Shown piece after piece: positions 14,562 to 23,112 of a DNA stretch of 64,000 nucleotides. This DNA is from Flavobacterium bernardetii. GTDB lineage: Bacteria; Bacteroidota; Bacteroidia; Flavobacteriales; Flavobacteriaceae. Each line of letters begins with the position of its first letter. Positions within the stretch are counted from its first letter, which is position 1. The notes under the pieces were generated by a model. That model did not search any database. It had not been told where the DNA came from and was given only the letters and a program-made list of their open reading frames with translations. Location: assembly GCF_011305415.1 (NCBI RefSeq), contig NZ_JAANOQ010000006.1:62001-126000 (forward strand), written 5' to 3'. The position numbers were made by a program, and so were the translations under genes.

Positions 14562-16631
14562 ATGAAGAATATCAGATATATCTTGTTTTTATTGGCGTTT
14601 AAGTCCTTTTCACAAAACGAAAAAAAAGACACGATTAAAAGTGTCTTAATAGAAGAAGTTGTTGTAACGGCAACTCGAACAGAAAGACAATTATCATCTT
14701 TGCCTCTACCGGTACAATTAATTACGAAAGCACAAATTAAACAAACTGGAGCGTTAAAACTAAATGATATACTTGAAGAACAAACTGGACTTATAATAGT
14801 TCCAGATTTTGGTGGTGTTCTTGGAATTCAAATGCAAGGTTTAGATGCTCAATATACTTTGATATTGATAGATGGCGTGCCACTTGTTGGTCGTTCGGCA
14901 GGATCGCTAGATTTGAGTAGAGTTACTATAAACAACATCAAACAAATTGAAATTGTAAAAGGAGCATCGTCTAGTTTGTATGGTTCTGAAGCATTAGGTG
15001 GTGTAATAAATATAATTACGGAAAGTCCAAAAAACAAAAAACTTACAGGTGAATTAAATAGTCGTATAGGAACCTTTTTTACAACTGATAACAATCTAAA
15101 TTTTGGATTTGGCATCAATAAATTAAACATCAATGCATCAATAAATTCATTTTCAACAGACGGCTATGATTTAGAAAAAACAGATAATGAGAAAACGGTT
15201 TTACCCTACCGAAATTTAACTTCACAATTGCAACTTGATTATAGATTTTCGGATAAATCAAATTTAGTAGTATCCAATCGATATTTCAATCAAAATAACG
15301 ATGTTGAAACTATTGTAAACAACAAAAACGCATCGGGTACAACCAAAACCAACGAATACAATAGTCATTCTAGATTTTTTTATAATCCAAATAACAATTT
15401 GAGTTTCGTAGGAGAATTTTATGCCACTCAATATTACATAAAAGATGACGTGCGTTTTAACGACACCAATACAATTTTATACAATGATTTTTTTAAAGAA
15501 AATTTACTTCGTCCGGAAATAAGAATATCTTACAAGAAACGAAATACAACTTACACTTCTGGATTTGGTTATAATTTTAACAATTTGGAACGCACCTATT
15601 TTGAACAAAAAGCAGTCAATAATTCTTATTATGGATTTCTACAATACGATTACAATCTAAAAGAAAAGATTAATGTTTTAGCAGGATTACGTTATGACAA
15701 AAATTTAGCTTATGCTTCCGTTTTAAGTCCGAAATTAGCTTTGAATTATCAATTTTCGAAACAATTTTCAATTCAAGGTTCTGTTGGTTACGGTTTTAAA
15801 GCACCCGATTTACGACAATTATTTTTCAATTTCGAAAATGTTGGCGTGGGCTATATTGTTTTGGGTTATAATGTTGCTCCAAATCGTTTAACTGAATTAG
15901 AATCGCAAGGACGTATTCAAAACAGTTTGGTATCTCCTAATTTTTTCGATAACTCACTAAATCCTGAAACTAGTGTAGGTTATAATTTCGGTATAAAATT
16001 CAATCGAGAAAAAATAAAAAATTCTATAAATATTTTCTACAACGAAGTAAAAAACTTAATAGATACGAGAGCTATTGCGCGATTAACCAACGGACAAAAT
16101 ATTTTTAGTTATTCGAATATCGGTTCAGTTTTCACGCAAGGTTTAGAATTTAATTCATCAGTCAAAATAACTAAAAACATTGAAATTTCGAGCGGATATC
16201 AGTATCTAATTGCAAAAGACAATGATGTTATACAAGACATTAAAGACAAAAAAGTATTTGCTCGTGACCCAATCACATCACAATCGTTTGAACTAAAACA
16301 ATCGGATTATTTCGGATTATTCAATCGTTCAAAGCATACTGCAAACTTCAAATATTTTTTAAAAATACCAAATTGGAAACTCTATCACAATTTCAGAGCA
16401 ACCTACAGAAGCAAGTACGGATTATTCGACACTAACAATAATGCAATTCTAGACAATTATGATGCTTTTGCAAAAGAGTATGTGATTTTTGACTCCTCAA
16501 TAACCAAAAAAATAAAAGAAAAATTTGAAATACAATTCGGCATCGATAATATTTTGAATTTTACAGATACACAAAATGCGAGTAACTACGCAGGAAGATT
16601 AACGTATTGCAAAGTGCAATACAATTTTTAA
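14562..16631 (+). CDS. hmuR: TonB-dependent receptor, HmuR-like heme uptake
   Basis: Product of 689 residues with a signal peptide ending Phe-Lys-Ser-Phe-Ser-Gln. The TonB box is Ile-Glu-Glu-Val-Val-Val-Thr-Ala-Thr-Arg (about 30-39). The plug contains Val-Lys-Gly-Ala-Ser-Ser-Ser-Leu-Tyr-Gly-Ser-Glu near 133, and the barrel ends Tyr-Asn-Phe. HmuR-type receptors carry heme across the outer membrane. I assign heme because an HmuY lipoprotein gene follows after 25 bp and a DUF6607-like gene is divergent; the barrel alone would not decide it, and I did not locate the paired axial His motif with certainty. The promoter is TATATTTG at 14521-14528. Confidence 0.8.
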   Translation: MKNIRYILFLLAFKSFSQNEKKDTIKSVLIEEVVVTATRTERQLSSLPLPVQLITKAQIKQTGALKLNDILEEQTGLIIVPDFGGVLGIQMQGLDAQYTLILIDGVPLVGRSAGSLDLSRVTINNIKQIEIVKGASSSLYGSEALGGVINIITESPKNKKLTGELNSRIGTFFTTDNNLNFGFGINKLNINASINSFSTDGYDLEKTDNEKTVLPYRNLTSQLQLDYRFSDKSNLVVSNRYFNQNNDVETIVNNKNASGTTKTNEYNSHSRFFYNPNNNLSFVGEFYATQYYIKDDVRFNDTNTILYNDFFKENLLRPEIRISYKKRNTTYTSGFGYNFNNLERTYFEQKAVNNSYYGFLQYDYNLKEKINVLAGLRYDKNLAYASVLSPKLALNYQFSKQFSIQGSVGYGFKAPDLRQLFFNFENVGVGYIVLGYNVAPNRLTELESQGRIQNSLVSPNFFDNSLNPETSVGYNFGIKFNREKIKNSINIFYNEVKNLIDTRAIARLTNGQNIFSYSNIGSVFTQGLEFNSSVKITKNIEISSGYQYLIAKDNDVIQDIKDKKVFARDPITSQSFELKQSDYFGLFNRSKHTANFKYFLKIPNWKLYHNFRATYRSKYGLFDTNNNAILDNYDAFAKEYVIFDSSITKKIKEKFEIQFGIDNILNFTDTQNASNYAGRLTYCKVQYNF

Positions 16632-16656
16632 CTATTTTAAACCTAATTAATACATT

Positions 16657-17280
16657 ATGAAAAATTTCAAAACAATTTTAGTATTAGCAATTTCAGTTGC
16701 TTTTTTATCTTGCTCAAAAGACGATGAGCCAACACCAACTGCTACACCAACAACACTAACCGTAAAAACCTTTTCTAATTTGCATGCGCCAGTTACAGGT
16801 GGTGGTGGGCAACCCGTAAGTGGAGAGTTTGTAAAATTCAATTTTGCAACAGGACAAATTGTAACCGCAGGAGACAATTGGGACATTGCTTTTCGCTCTA
16901 CTACAATTCTTGTAAATGGCGGGGTTGCAGGAACTGATCAACCAGCAAGAACTGGTATTGCAGCTGCATCTGTTGTTACAGGAACTTTTGCAAACATTAT
17001 AACAGCTCCAACGGATAATTTATTTGCACAAGATACAGCAACAAGTTACGCAATACCTACAGGTTCAGGTAATGGATGGTACAATTATAATGGTGCTACT
17101 AATGTTGTGTCTCCAATTGCTGGAAAAGTAATTGTGATAAAAACCCACGATGGAAAATACGCAAAAATGGAAATTTTAAGTTATTATCAAAACGCACCTG
17201 CAAACCCAACAGGAACTGAACCATCAAGATATTACAAATTTAACTATGTATATCAACCTAATGGAAGCAAAAACTTTTAA
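16657..17280 (+). CDS. hmuY: HmuY-family heme-binding lipoprotein
   Basis: Product of 207 residues. A lipoprotein signal ends Phe-Leu-Ser-Cys, followed by Ser-Lys-Asp-Asp-Glu, the acidic motif that sends Flavobacteriia lipoproteins to the cell surface. The fold-specific features of HmuY are visible: Trp-Asp-Ile-Ala-Phe-Arg near 75, Gly-Trp-Tyr-Asn-Tyr near 139, and a late Tyr-Ala-Lys-Met-Glu-Ile-Leu-Ser-Tyr-Tyr strand. HmuY proteins capture heme at the surface for the TonB receptor encoded just upstream. The two genes form an operon that ends at the terminator at 17353-17386. Confidence 0.85.
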   Translation: MKNFKTILVLAISVAFLSCSKDDEPTPTATPTTLTVKTFSNLHAPVTGGGGQPVSGEFVKFNFATGQIVTAGDNWDIAFRSTTILVNGGVAGTDQPARTGIAAASVVTGTFANIITAPTDNLFAQDTATSYAIPTGSGNGWYNYNGATNVVSPIAGKVIVIKTHDGKYAKMEILSYYQNAPANPTGTEPSRYYKFNYVYQPNGSKNF

Positions 17281-17352
17281 AATTATTCTATAAAAAAATA
17301 GAAAAAAAAACCAGAGTTTCTTTTAAACTTTGAATTTTGTTTGTGTTTGATT

Positions 17353-17386
17353 AAAGACTGCCCTTTTTGAGCAGTCTTTATTTTTA
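17353..17386 (+). terminator. Terminator after hmuY
   Basis: AAAGACTGC and GCAGTCTTT form a perfect 9-bp stem around a nine-base loop, followed by a short T-rich run. It ends the hmuR-hmuY transcript. Confidence 0.8.
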
Positions 17387-17560
17387 AATTCATAACTTTA
17401 CCAAATATTAAAATTAATTTCTGAGAAGTAGTTTTTACTTTTCAATGTGGAATCGAGTTAAATTCTCGAACTGTCGTGCAACTGTGATTTTCTTTTAGAA
17501 ATAAGTCAGATACATATAATTGATTTTTGTTTACGCATCACGAAAGTGCATAAGCTAGAA

Positions 17561-17631
17561 TTTTCTTCATTTCACTACAATGAAGAAAAGCTCTGTTTTA
17601 TTCATTTTCAAAACTTTAAAAATGAATAAAA
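17561..17631 (+). repeat. Two successive hairpins in the leader of the PAS gene
   Basis: First, TTTTCTTCATT / AATGAAGAAAA (17561-17589), perfect 11-bp arms. Second, TTTTATTCATTTT / AAAATGAATAAAA (17596-17631), perfect 13-bp arms, ending one base before the ATG at 17633. Two smaller pairs lie upstream (CGAG/CTCG near 17455-17469 and CAC-GAAA-GTG near 17540). The second hairpin would hide the start codon region if transcribed. I recognise no riboswitch family. The stretch 17387-17560 otherwise holds nothing I can name. Confidence 0.55.
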
Positions 17632-17632
17632 T

Positions 17633-18115
17633 ATGTTTGACAACTATGACTTAGCTTGGGCGAAATATCAGAAAAAATTAAGAATCTTGCCTTTACCGAT
17701 ACTTTCATGGGATATTTTTAGCCATCCGAATGTAGAAATTACAGCTTTTAATTCCCTTCAAAAAAAATGGATCAATAAAGAAGATTATCACAATCAAATA
17801 GCCAATAAATCTGTGATTGTTACTGATAAAAATCTTACTATTCTGTTTACTACAAAAGAAATTTCTGAATTAACGGGCTATCGTTCTTCTGAAATTATTG
17901 GACAAACGCCAAAAATGTTTCAAGGTGCTTTAACGGATGATAGAACTAGAGAAAAAATCAGAATGGCAATTAGCAAAAATCATCCTTTTAAAGAAATTGT
18001 CATTAATTATAAAAAAGATGGCACCATGTATAGATGCGAAATTGAAGCCTATCCTAAATTTGATTCTAACAACAACTTAGTAAATTACATTGCATTCGAA
18101 AGAATTGCCTCTTAA
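17633..18115 (+). CDS. Single PAS-domain protein, LOV-like but without the photoactive Cys
   Basis: Product of 160 residues, cytosolic. After an N-terminal helical cap (about 1-55) a PAS core runs from about 57 to 158, with Ser-Glu-Ile-Ile-Gly-Gln-Thr-Pro-Lys-Met-Phe-Gln-Gly and Tyr-Lys-Lys-Asp-Gly-Thr-Met-Tyr. This spacing is that of LOV domains, but the usual Asn-Cys-Arg-Phe-Leu-Gln motif is replaced by Thr-Pro-Lys-Met-Phe-Gln, so no flavin-cysteine adduct can form. There is no output domain; short stand-alone PAS proteins of this type are common in flavobacteria and their roles are unknown. The thioesterase gene follows after 9 bp. Confidence 0.75.
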   Translation: MFDNYDLAWAKYQKKLRILPLPILSWDIFSHPNVEITAFNSLQKKWINKEDYHNQIANKSVIVTDKNLTILFTTKEISELTGYRSSEIIGQTPKMFQGALTDDRTREKIRMAISKNHPFKEIVINYKKDGTMYRCEIEAYPKFDSNNNLVNYIAFERIAS

Positions 18116-18124
18116 TCCAAATAT

Positions 18125-18511
18125 ATGAAAACACAAGAAGAAAAAATTAAAGATTCTACAACAAGAGTTTTTAAAGCCGTATTTCCAAACACAACCAATC
18201 ATTACGATACTTTATTTGGTGGAACTGCCATGCAATTTATGGATGAAGTTGCTTTCATCACAGCAACCAGATATAGTCGCCAAAAAATGGTAACCGTAAG
18301 TAGTGATAAAATAGATTTTAAAAGACCAATTCCACATGGAACAATTATAGAACTGATTGGAAAAGTGACGTATTTAGGCACCACCAGTTTAAAAGTTAGA
18401 GTAGATATTTTTATTGAAGAAATGTATTCGAATTCTAGAGAAAAAGCCATTACAGGCGAATTTACTTTCGTTGCGATTGACGAAAACAAAAAAGCTGTTA
18501 AAGTGGAATAA
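18125..18511 (+). CDS. Acyl-CoA thioesterase, hotdog fold (YciA-like)
   Basis: Product of 128 residues with the hotdog-fold signature: His-Tyr-Asp-Thr-Leu-Phe-Gly-Gly near 24-31, the catalytic-type Asp-Glu in Phe-Met-Asp-Glu-Val-Ala, and Asp-Phe-Lys-Arg-Pro-Ile-Pro-His-Gly near 60-68. Such enzymes hydrolyse acyl-CoA to the free acid in the cytosol. It is 9 bp downstream of the PAS gene and probably in its operon, and 41 bp upstream of crtY, which has its own promoter. Confidence 0.85.
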   Translation: MKTQEEKIKDSTTRVFKAVFPNTTNHYDTLFGGTAMQFMDEVAFITATRYSRQKMVTVSSDKIDFKRPIPHGTIIELIGKVTYLGTTSLKVRVDIFIEEMYSNSREKAITGEFTFVAIDENKKAVKVE

Positions 18512-18539
18512 TCTTTTTTAAAATTCAACTTAAAAGAAG

Positions 18540-18547
18540 TACTTTTG
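18540..18547 (+). promoter_or_regulatory. -7 box almost touching the crtY start codon
   Basis: TACTTTTG matches TAnnTTTG exactly and ends five bases before the ATG at 18553, so the transcript would start at or very near that codon (leaderless or nearly so). Confidence 0.45.
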
Positions 18548-18552
18548 AAACT

Positions 18553-19689
18553 ATGAACCACTATCATTACATTTTTACCGGAAACGGATTATCAGCTTTA
18601 TTAACCCTTTTTGAAATGATTCAATCTGGCCGATTTTCTGATAAAAAAATATTGCTGATAGATTCCGATTCGAAAAACAAAAACGATAGAACCTGGTGTT
18701 TTTGGGATACCAAAAATTTATTTGATGAAATTAGTGCTAAAAAATGGCAACTAGCTTGGTTTAAAAACAAAGACTTCACCAATCAGTTAAATTTAAATCC
18801 GTACGAATATAAAATGATTCGAAGTGCAGATTTTTATAAGTTAATTTTCGATGAAATTGCCAAACATACAAACATTGATATGTTTCAAGATGAAGTCGTT
18901 GATTTTTCAGAATTAGGCAATCATTGTGTAGTGAAAACCAAAACTAAATCGTTTACTTGTAACAAAGTTTTCAATAGTATTTACAATCCAGAACTTGTAA
19001 AATCGCAAAAAAAAATTCCTTTGGTGCAACAACATTTTATTGGTTGGTTTATCAAAAGTAAGGAAGCTGTTTTCACAGAAAATTGCACAACTTTTATGGA
19101 TTTTTCTGTCGAGCAGAAAGGAAACACACGATTTATGTATGTGTTACCAACTTCTTCAACAGAAGCTTTGTTAGAATACACATTGTTTTCGAAAGACTTA
19201 TTATCGAAAGAAGAATACGAAAGAGAAATTGAAGATTACATCAAAAAATTAGGAATCACAGAATACGAAATTGTAGAAAAAGAACAAGGTAACATTCCCA
19301 TGACTTGTTTTCCGTTTTGGAAAAATAACAGTAAAAACATCATAAACATTGGTTCAGCTGGTGGTTGGAGCAAAGCTAGCACGGGTTATACGTTTAAAAA
19401 TTCGGTAAAAAAATCTAAAGAATTAGTTCGGTTTTTAAAAACAGGAAAAGACTTTACCAAATTTCATAAAATCAATAAATTTTGGTGCTACGATTTGTTG
19501 TTAATTGACATTTTGTACCAAACCAATCAACATGGAAGCGCTATTTTTTCGAGTATGTTTAAAACCGAAAAAGCACCATTAATTTTTAAATTCTTAGACG
19601 AAGAAACATCTTTTTGGGAAGATCTAAAAGTCATTTGGATGTGCCCGAAAGGTTTGTTTATTAAAGCTTTGTTGAAGAGAATTTTCTAG
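18553..19689 (+). CDS. crtY: Lycopene beta-cyclase
   Basis: Product of 378 residues, a flavoprotein of the CrtY/CrtL family. It starts with the nucleotide-binding motif Thr-Gly-Asn-Gly-Leu-Ser-Ala (about 9-15). The family signature Asp-Arg-Thr-Trp-Cys-Phe-Trp follows near 47-53; a later block has Ile-Pro-Met and Gly-Ser-Ala-Gly-Gly-Trp-Ser-Lys-Ala-Ser-Thr-Gly-Tyr. It converts lycopene to beta-carotene, the precursor of zeaxanthin-type yellow pigments of flavobacteria. Other carotenoid genes (crtB, crtI, crtZ) are not in this window, so the gene stands alone here. Confidence 0.88.
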   Translation: MNHYHYIFTGNGLSALLTLFEMIQSGRFSDKKILLIDSDSKNKNDRTWCFWDTKNLFDEISAKKWQLAWFKNKDFTNQLNLNPYEYKMIRSADFYKLIFDEIAKHTNIDMFQDEVVDFSELGNHCVVKTKTKSFTCNKVFNSIYNPELVKSQKKIPLVQQHFIGWFIKSKEAVFTENCTTFMDFSVEQKGNTRFMYVLPTSSTEALLEYTLFSKDLLSKEEYEREIEDYIKKLGITEYEIVEKEQGNIPMTCFPFWKNNSKNIINIGSAGGWSKASTGYTFKNSVKKSKELVRFLKTGKDFTKFHKINKFWCYDLLLIDILYQTNQHGSAIFSSMFKTEKAPLIFKFLDEETSFWEDLKVIWMCPKGLFIKALLKRIF

Positions 19690-19700
19690 TTATTATTTTT

Positions 19701-19815
19701 GCCACGAATTCTCGAATTAAAAAAAATGTTTTTCTTAACGCTTAGATTCGAATTATTTATCGACTTCGTCGATTTAATTTTTTTAAACTTAGCATATAAT
19801 TCGGCAATTCGTGGC
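19701..19815. repeat. Long imperfect inverted repeat between convergent genes
   Basis: GCCACGAATT at 19701-19710 pairs with AATTCGTGGC at 19806-19815, continuing inward with CGAATTA-type against TAATTCG-type stretches; a small ATCGAC/GTCGAT hairpin sits inside. The element fills the gap between crtY and the next minus-strand gene. Sequences of this kind recur as intergenic repeats in Flavobacterium genomes; here it can also act as a two-way transcription stop. Confidence 0.55.
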
Positions 19816-19822
19816 TAAATTT

Positions 19823-20650
19823 TTATTCTTCTTCCAAATACTTCTTATTCACCAATTTTAAATTCGTGTAAAAATTATTCGCATCTGTAAAAACAACTCC
19901 TTTTTCATCAAAACGTTTAAAAGTAAAATCTCGTAATTTTTCTTCGATAGTTAACGATTTTAAAACCATTTTATTCTTTACGATTTCAAAACTCATGGCC
20001 ACTTTTTCTCTTTGGTAAATCCAATTGGAAGTGAATTTATGGTTTTTACCAATACTTTCTTCACTTGTATAAAAAAACGGATACGGTTCTTGCGTTTCAT
20101 AATTCAGTTGTAATAAATTGTAGTTTTTATCCACAATAAAACTCCCTTTATAAAACCCTTTCGACACAAAAGTGACTAACAATTCATCGTTATCTAACCA
20201 TTCTCTAGTAAAAACATAACCGTTTGGATGACTAAAAAAATCAAGGTCGGTAGTCGTTAAATTTTTACGAATCGGAAAACCAGAAAGCCAACCAATTGGT
20301 GATTCATCAGCGGAATAGTGTTTAAAAATCTCTTTAAAATTAGAAAACCAATTGTCTTTATTTTCAATCACATTCTTTTTCGAAAACGAATTATTGAAAT
20401 TCGTAATTTTTAGAATTTGGTCTTCTTTTCTATTGATAATCGTATCGGAATTCTTTAAATTAATTTGACGTAAATCGAAAACAAAACTTGTAGTATCCGT
20501 TTTTTTAAGCAATTGTTTGTTTAGTCTTTTTAAAATAGTCGCAATTTTTGGTTTGCTTTTCACATTAACCGTTTCAATTTCGGCATCTTTAAGTTCTTGG
20601 GCAAAACTGAATGAGGTAACGCTTAAAAAAAGTATAATAAAATATCGCAT
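19823..20650 (-). CDS. Exported protein of unknown function
   Basis: Product of 275 residues with a signal peptide ending Phe-Ser-Phe-Ala-Gln and no lipobox or T9SS domain, so periplasmic or outer-membrane associated. It resembles the C-terminal part of Bacteroidota proteins that carry a carboxypeptidase-like regulatory domain, but that domain is absent. A minus-strand -7 box TATATTTG lies at 20676-20669. I cannot assign a function. Confidence 0.7.
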   Translation of the reverse strand: MRYFIILFLSVTSFSFAQELKDAEIETVNVKSKPKIATILKRLNKQLLKKTDTTSFVFDLRQINLKNSDTIINRKEDQILKITNFNNSFSKKNVIENKDNWFSNFKEIFKHYSADESPIGWLSGFPIRKNLTTTDLDFFSHPNGYVFTREWLDNDELLVTFVSKGFYKGSFIVDKNYNLLQLNYETQEPYPFFYTSEESIGKNHKFTSNWIYQREKVAMSFEIVKNKMVLKSLTIEEKLRDFTFKRFDEKGVVFTDANNFYTNLKLVNKKYLEEE

Positions 20651-20800
20651 AACTTAAATAATTGATGCAAATATAAAATACTATTTTCAGGATTTGAAGA
20701 AATTTATAGAACGATAACAAATCTTTATGATAAGTTTATATGTGTAAAGCTAAAAACTTTGTAAATTTGTACTTTATAAACGCTATTTAAATACAAAAAT

Positions 20801-21211
20801 ATGTATCCAGAAGAAATGGTAAAACCAATGCGCGCAGAATTATCTGATGCTGGTTTTCAAGATTTATATTCAGCTGAAACAGTTGAACAAGCAATAAGTA
20901 AAACAGGAACAACTTTAGTAGTTGTAAATTCAGTTTGTGGTTGTGCAGCAAGAAATGCTCGTCCAGGTGCAAAAATGAGTTTAGAAAATGCTAAAAAACC
21001 AAGTAATTTAGTTACGGTTTTCGCTGGTGTTGACAAAGAAGCTGTTGACAAAGCAAGAGAACACATGTTTCCTTTTCCTCCATCTTCGCCATGTATGGCT
21101 TTGTTTAAAGATGGTGAATTGGTTCACATGTTAGAACGTCATCATATTGAAGGTCGTCCAGCAGAACTTATTGCAGAAAACTTAAAAGACGCTTATAACG
21201 AATTTTGCTAA
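20801..21211 (+). CDS. Bacilliredoxin, BrxA/BrxB family
   Basis: Product of 136 residues with the family's Cys-Gly-Cys active-site motif (Asn-Ser-Val-Cys-Gly-Cys-Ala-Ala, about 44-51), the Pro-Gly-Ala turn after it and a C-terminal Cys at the last position. In Bacillus these thioredoxin-fold proteins remove bacillithiol from modified proteins. Whether this organism makes bacillithiol cannot be seen here. The promoter is TAAATTTG at 20762-20769. Confidence 0.9.
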   Translation: MYPEEMVKPMRAELSDAGFQDLYSAETVEQAISKTGTTLVVVNSVCGCAARNARPGAKMSLENAKKPSNLVTVFAGVDKEAVDKAREHMFPFPPSSPCMALFKDGELVHMLERHHIEGRPAELIAENLKDAYNEFC

Positions 21212-21231
21212 CTACTATGCTAGCATACTAT

Positions 21232-21259
21232 AAAAACCGCCGCTTTGGTGGTTTTTTTT
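21232..21259 (+). terminator. Terminator after the bacilliredoxin gene
   Basis: AAAAACCGCC and GGTGGTTTTT pair (one G-U) around a short loop, followed by a T run. Confidence 0.8.
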
Positions 21260-21306
21260 ATTTATAACTAGTATCTTTGGCAACATAAAAATCAGAATAA
21301 AAAAGT

Positions 21307-22041
21307 ATGCAAAAAATTATTTCGTATCCATTATCGGTACTTTATGCGATAGTTTTTTTAATGTGGTTGATAATTTTTCACCCGATTCAGTTGGTTTGTT
21401 ACCACGTATTTGGTTACAACGCGCACAGAATATCCGTTGCGGTTTTAAATTTTTTCCTTTTAAGAACGTCTCATATTTTAGGTACAACGTATGATATTAT
21501 TGGAAGAGAGAAATTATTAGAAAACCAACCTTTAGTTTTGGTTTGTAATCATCAAAGTATGCACGATATTATTCCAATAATATGGTTTTTACGAAAAGTG
21601 CATCCGAAATTTATTAGTAAAAAGGAATTAGGAAAAGGTATACCGAGTGTTTCGCTAAATTTAAGAATTGGTGGTTCGGCTTTAATTGATAGAAAAGACG
21701 GAAAACAAGCCTTAACAGAAATAAAAAAAGTAGGAGAATATATTAATACAAATAAGTATTCCGTTGTTATTTTTCCTGAAGGAACCAGAAGTAAAACTGG
21801 AGCACCTAAAGAATTCGCAACCAATGGATTAAAAATGTTGTACAAATTTGCACCAGATGCCTATTTTGTACCTATTAGTATTAATAACTCGTGGAAAATG
21901 AATAAATTTGGAGCATTCCCTTTAGGATTAGGCACAAATATTTCAATAGAAATTCACGAACCATTAAAAGTTTCTGAGTATTCTTTTGAAGAAATTTTCG
22001 AAAAAACAGAACAAGTTATTAAAAAAAATATAAAACAATAA
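21307..22041 (+). CDS. plsC: 1-acyl-sn-glycerol-3-phosphate acyltransferase (PlsC family)
   Basis: Product of 244 residues with an N-terminal membrane helix. The catalytic His82-x4-Asp87 is in Asn-His-Gln-Ser-Met-His-Asp and the substrate-binding Glu158-Gly-Thr-Arg161 in Phe-Pro-Glu-Gly-Thr-Arg-Ser. It adds the second acyl chain to lysophosphatidic acid at the inner membrane. The acyl-ACP desaturase gene starts 5 bp downstream, so the two form a membrane-lipid operon. A -7 box TATCTTTG lies near 21270. Confidence 0.9.
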   Translation: MQKIISYPLSVLYAIVFLMWLIIFHPIQLVCYHVFGYNAHRISVAVLNFFLLRTSHILGTTYDIIGREKLLENQPLVLVCNHQSMHDIIPIIWFLRKVHPKFISKKELGKGIPSVSLNLRIGGSALIDRKDGKQALTEIKKVGEYINTNKYSVVIFPEGTRSKTGAPKEFATNGLKMLYKFAPDAYFVPISINNSWKMNKFGAFPLGLGTNISIEIHEPLKVSEYSFEEIFEKTEQVIKKNIKQ

Positions 22042-22046
22042 AGCCC

Positions 22047-23036
22047 ATGTCATTACATAACATCAGACTTGAAGTCATGCAATTATTGGAAAGAAAAATT
22101 GATTCTTTTATGGATGAATTTTTAATTCCAGTAGAAAAAATTTGGCAACCTACAGATTTGTTACCAGATTCTAACAACGAAAATTTTTTAGAAGAAGTTA
22201 AGGAATTAAGAGAAATATCTAAAGATTTACCTTACGACTTTTGGGTAACTTTAGTTGGAGATACCATCACAGAAGAAGCACTTCCAACCTACGAATCATG
22301 GTTAATGGACGTAGAAGGTGTTGACAATGTAGAAAGAAATGGATGGAGCAAATGGGTTCGCCATTGGACAGGTGAAGAAAACCGTCATGGTGATGTACTA
22401 AACAAATATTTATATCTTTCTGGAAGAGTAAATATGCGTGAAATTGAACAAACTACACAGCATTTAATTGCTGATGGTTTTGATATTGGAACTGGAAGAG
22501 ATCCATATAAAAACTTTGTTTACACTAGTTTTCAAGAATTAGCGACTTTCGTTTCACACAATAGAGTAGCTTTAATTGCTAAGAAATACGGTGAGAAAAA
22601 GTTATTCAAAATGTGTAACCTTATTGCTGGAGACGAAATGCGTCATCACTTAGCCTATAGCGAATTTGTGAATCAGATTTTCAAAGTAGATCCAAGTGAA
22701 ATGATGTTGGCTTTCCAATACATGATGAAGCAAAAAATTACTATGCCAGCACTTTTCTTACGTGAATCGGGTGATAAAATCGGAACAGCTTTTGAAGCGT
22801 TTTCAGATTCTGCACAAAGAATTGGAGTTTACACTGCTTCAGATTATGTAGATATCTTACAGAAATTAAATGAAAAATGGGACATTGGAAACATCAATGG
22901 CTTAACAGCTGAAGCTGAAAAAGCAAGAGATTATCTAATGAAATTACCAGAAAGAATGAGAAAAATTTCTGAAAGATTGATCATTCCAGAAGAAGGACAT
23001 ATTTTTAAATGGGTAGAACCAGCTTTAATTAGATAA
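22047..23036 (+). CDS. Acyl-ACP desaturase (soluble di-iron, stearoyl-ACP type)
   Basis: Product of 329 residues. Both di-iron motifs are present: Glu110-Glu111-Asn-Arg-His114 and Asp196-Glu197-Met-Arg-His200-His201, plus an earlier Glu in the first helix pair. These soluble enzymes put a double bond into acyl chains on acyl carrier protein using O2 and ferredoxin. Its place 5 bp after plsC suggests joint control of fatty-acid unsaturation and phospholipid assembly. A hairpin of 13-bp arms follows. Confidence 0.9.
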   Translation: MSLHNIRLEVMQLLERKIDSFMDEFLIPVEKIWQPTDLLPDSNNENFLEEVKELREISKDLPYDFWVTLVGDTITEEALPTYESWLMDVEGVDNVERNGWSKWVRHWTGEENRHGDVLNKYLYLSGRVNMREIEQTTQHLIADGFDIGTGRDPYKNFVYTSFQELATFVSHNRVALIAKKYGEKKLFKMCNLIAGDEMRHHLAYSEFVNQIFKVDPSEMMLAFQYMMKQKITMPALFLRESGDKIGTAFEAFSDSAQRIGVYTASDYVDILQKLNEKWDIGNINGLTAEAEKARDYLMKLPERMRKISERLIIPEEGHIFKWVEPALIR

Positions 23037-23057
23037 ATTTCAAAAAATCAATAACAT

Positions 23058-23099
23058 AAATTCCAAATTCTAAAACGTAACTTTTGAATTTGGAATTTT
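23058..23099 (+). terminator. Inverted repeat built of seven-base units; probable terminator
   Basis: AAATTCCAAATTC (23058-23070) pairs perfectly with GAATTTGGAATTT (23086-23098), followed by TTATTTT. The same 42 bases can be read as six seven-base units (AAATTCC, AAATTCT, AAAACGT, AACTTTT, GAATTTG, GAATTTT). It fills the gap between the desaturase and the HD hydrolase gene. Confidence 0.6.
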
Positions 23100-23112
23100 T
23101 ATTTTAACACCT

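Noticed and set aside
17387..17632. Known riboswitch in the leader of the PAS gene
   Set aside because: The stems do not match any aptamer consensus I know, and the downstream gene is not a usual riboswitch target.
17633..18115. Blue-light LOV photoreceptor
   Set aside because: The adduct-forming Cys is missing at the motif position.
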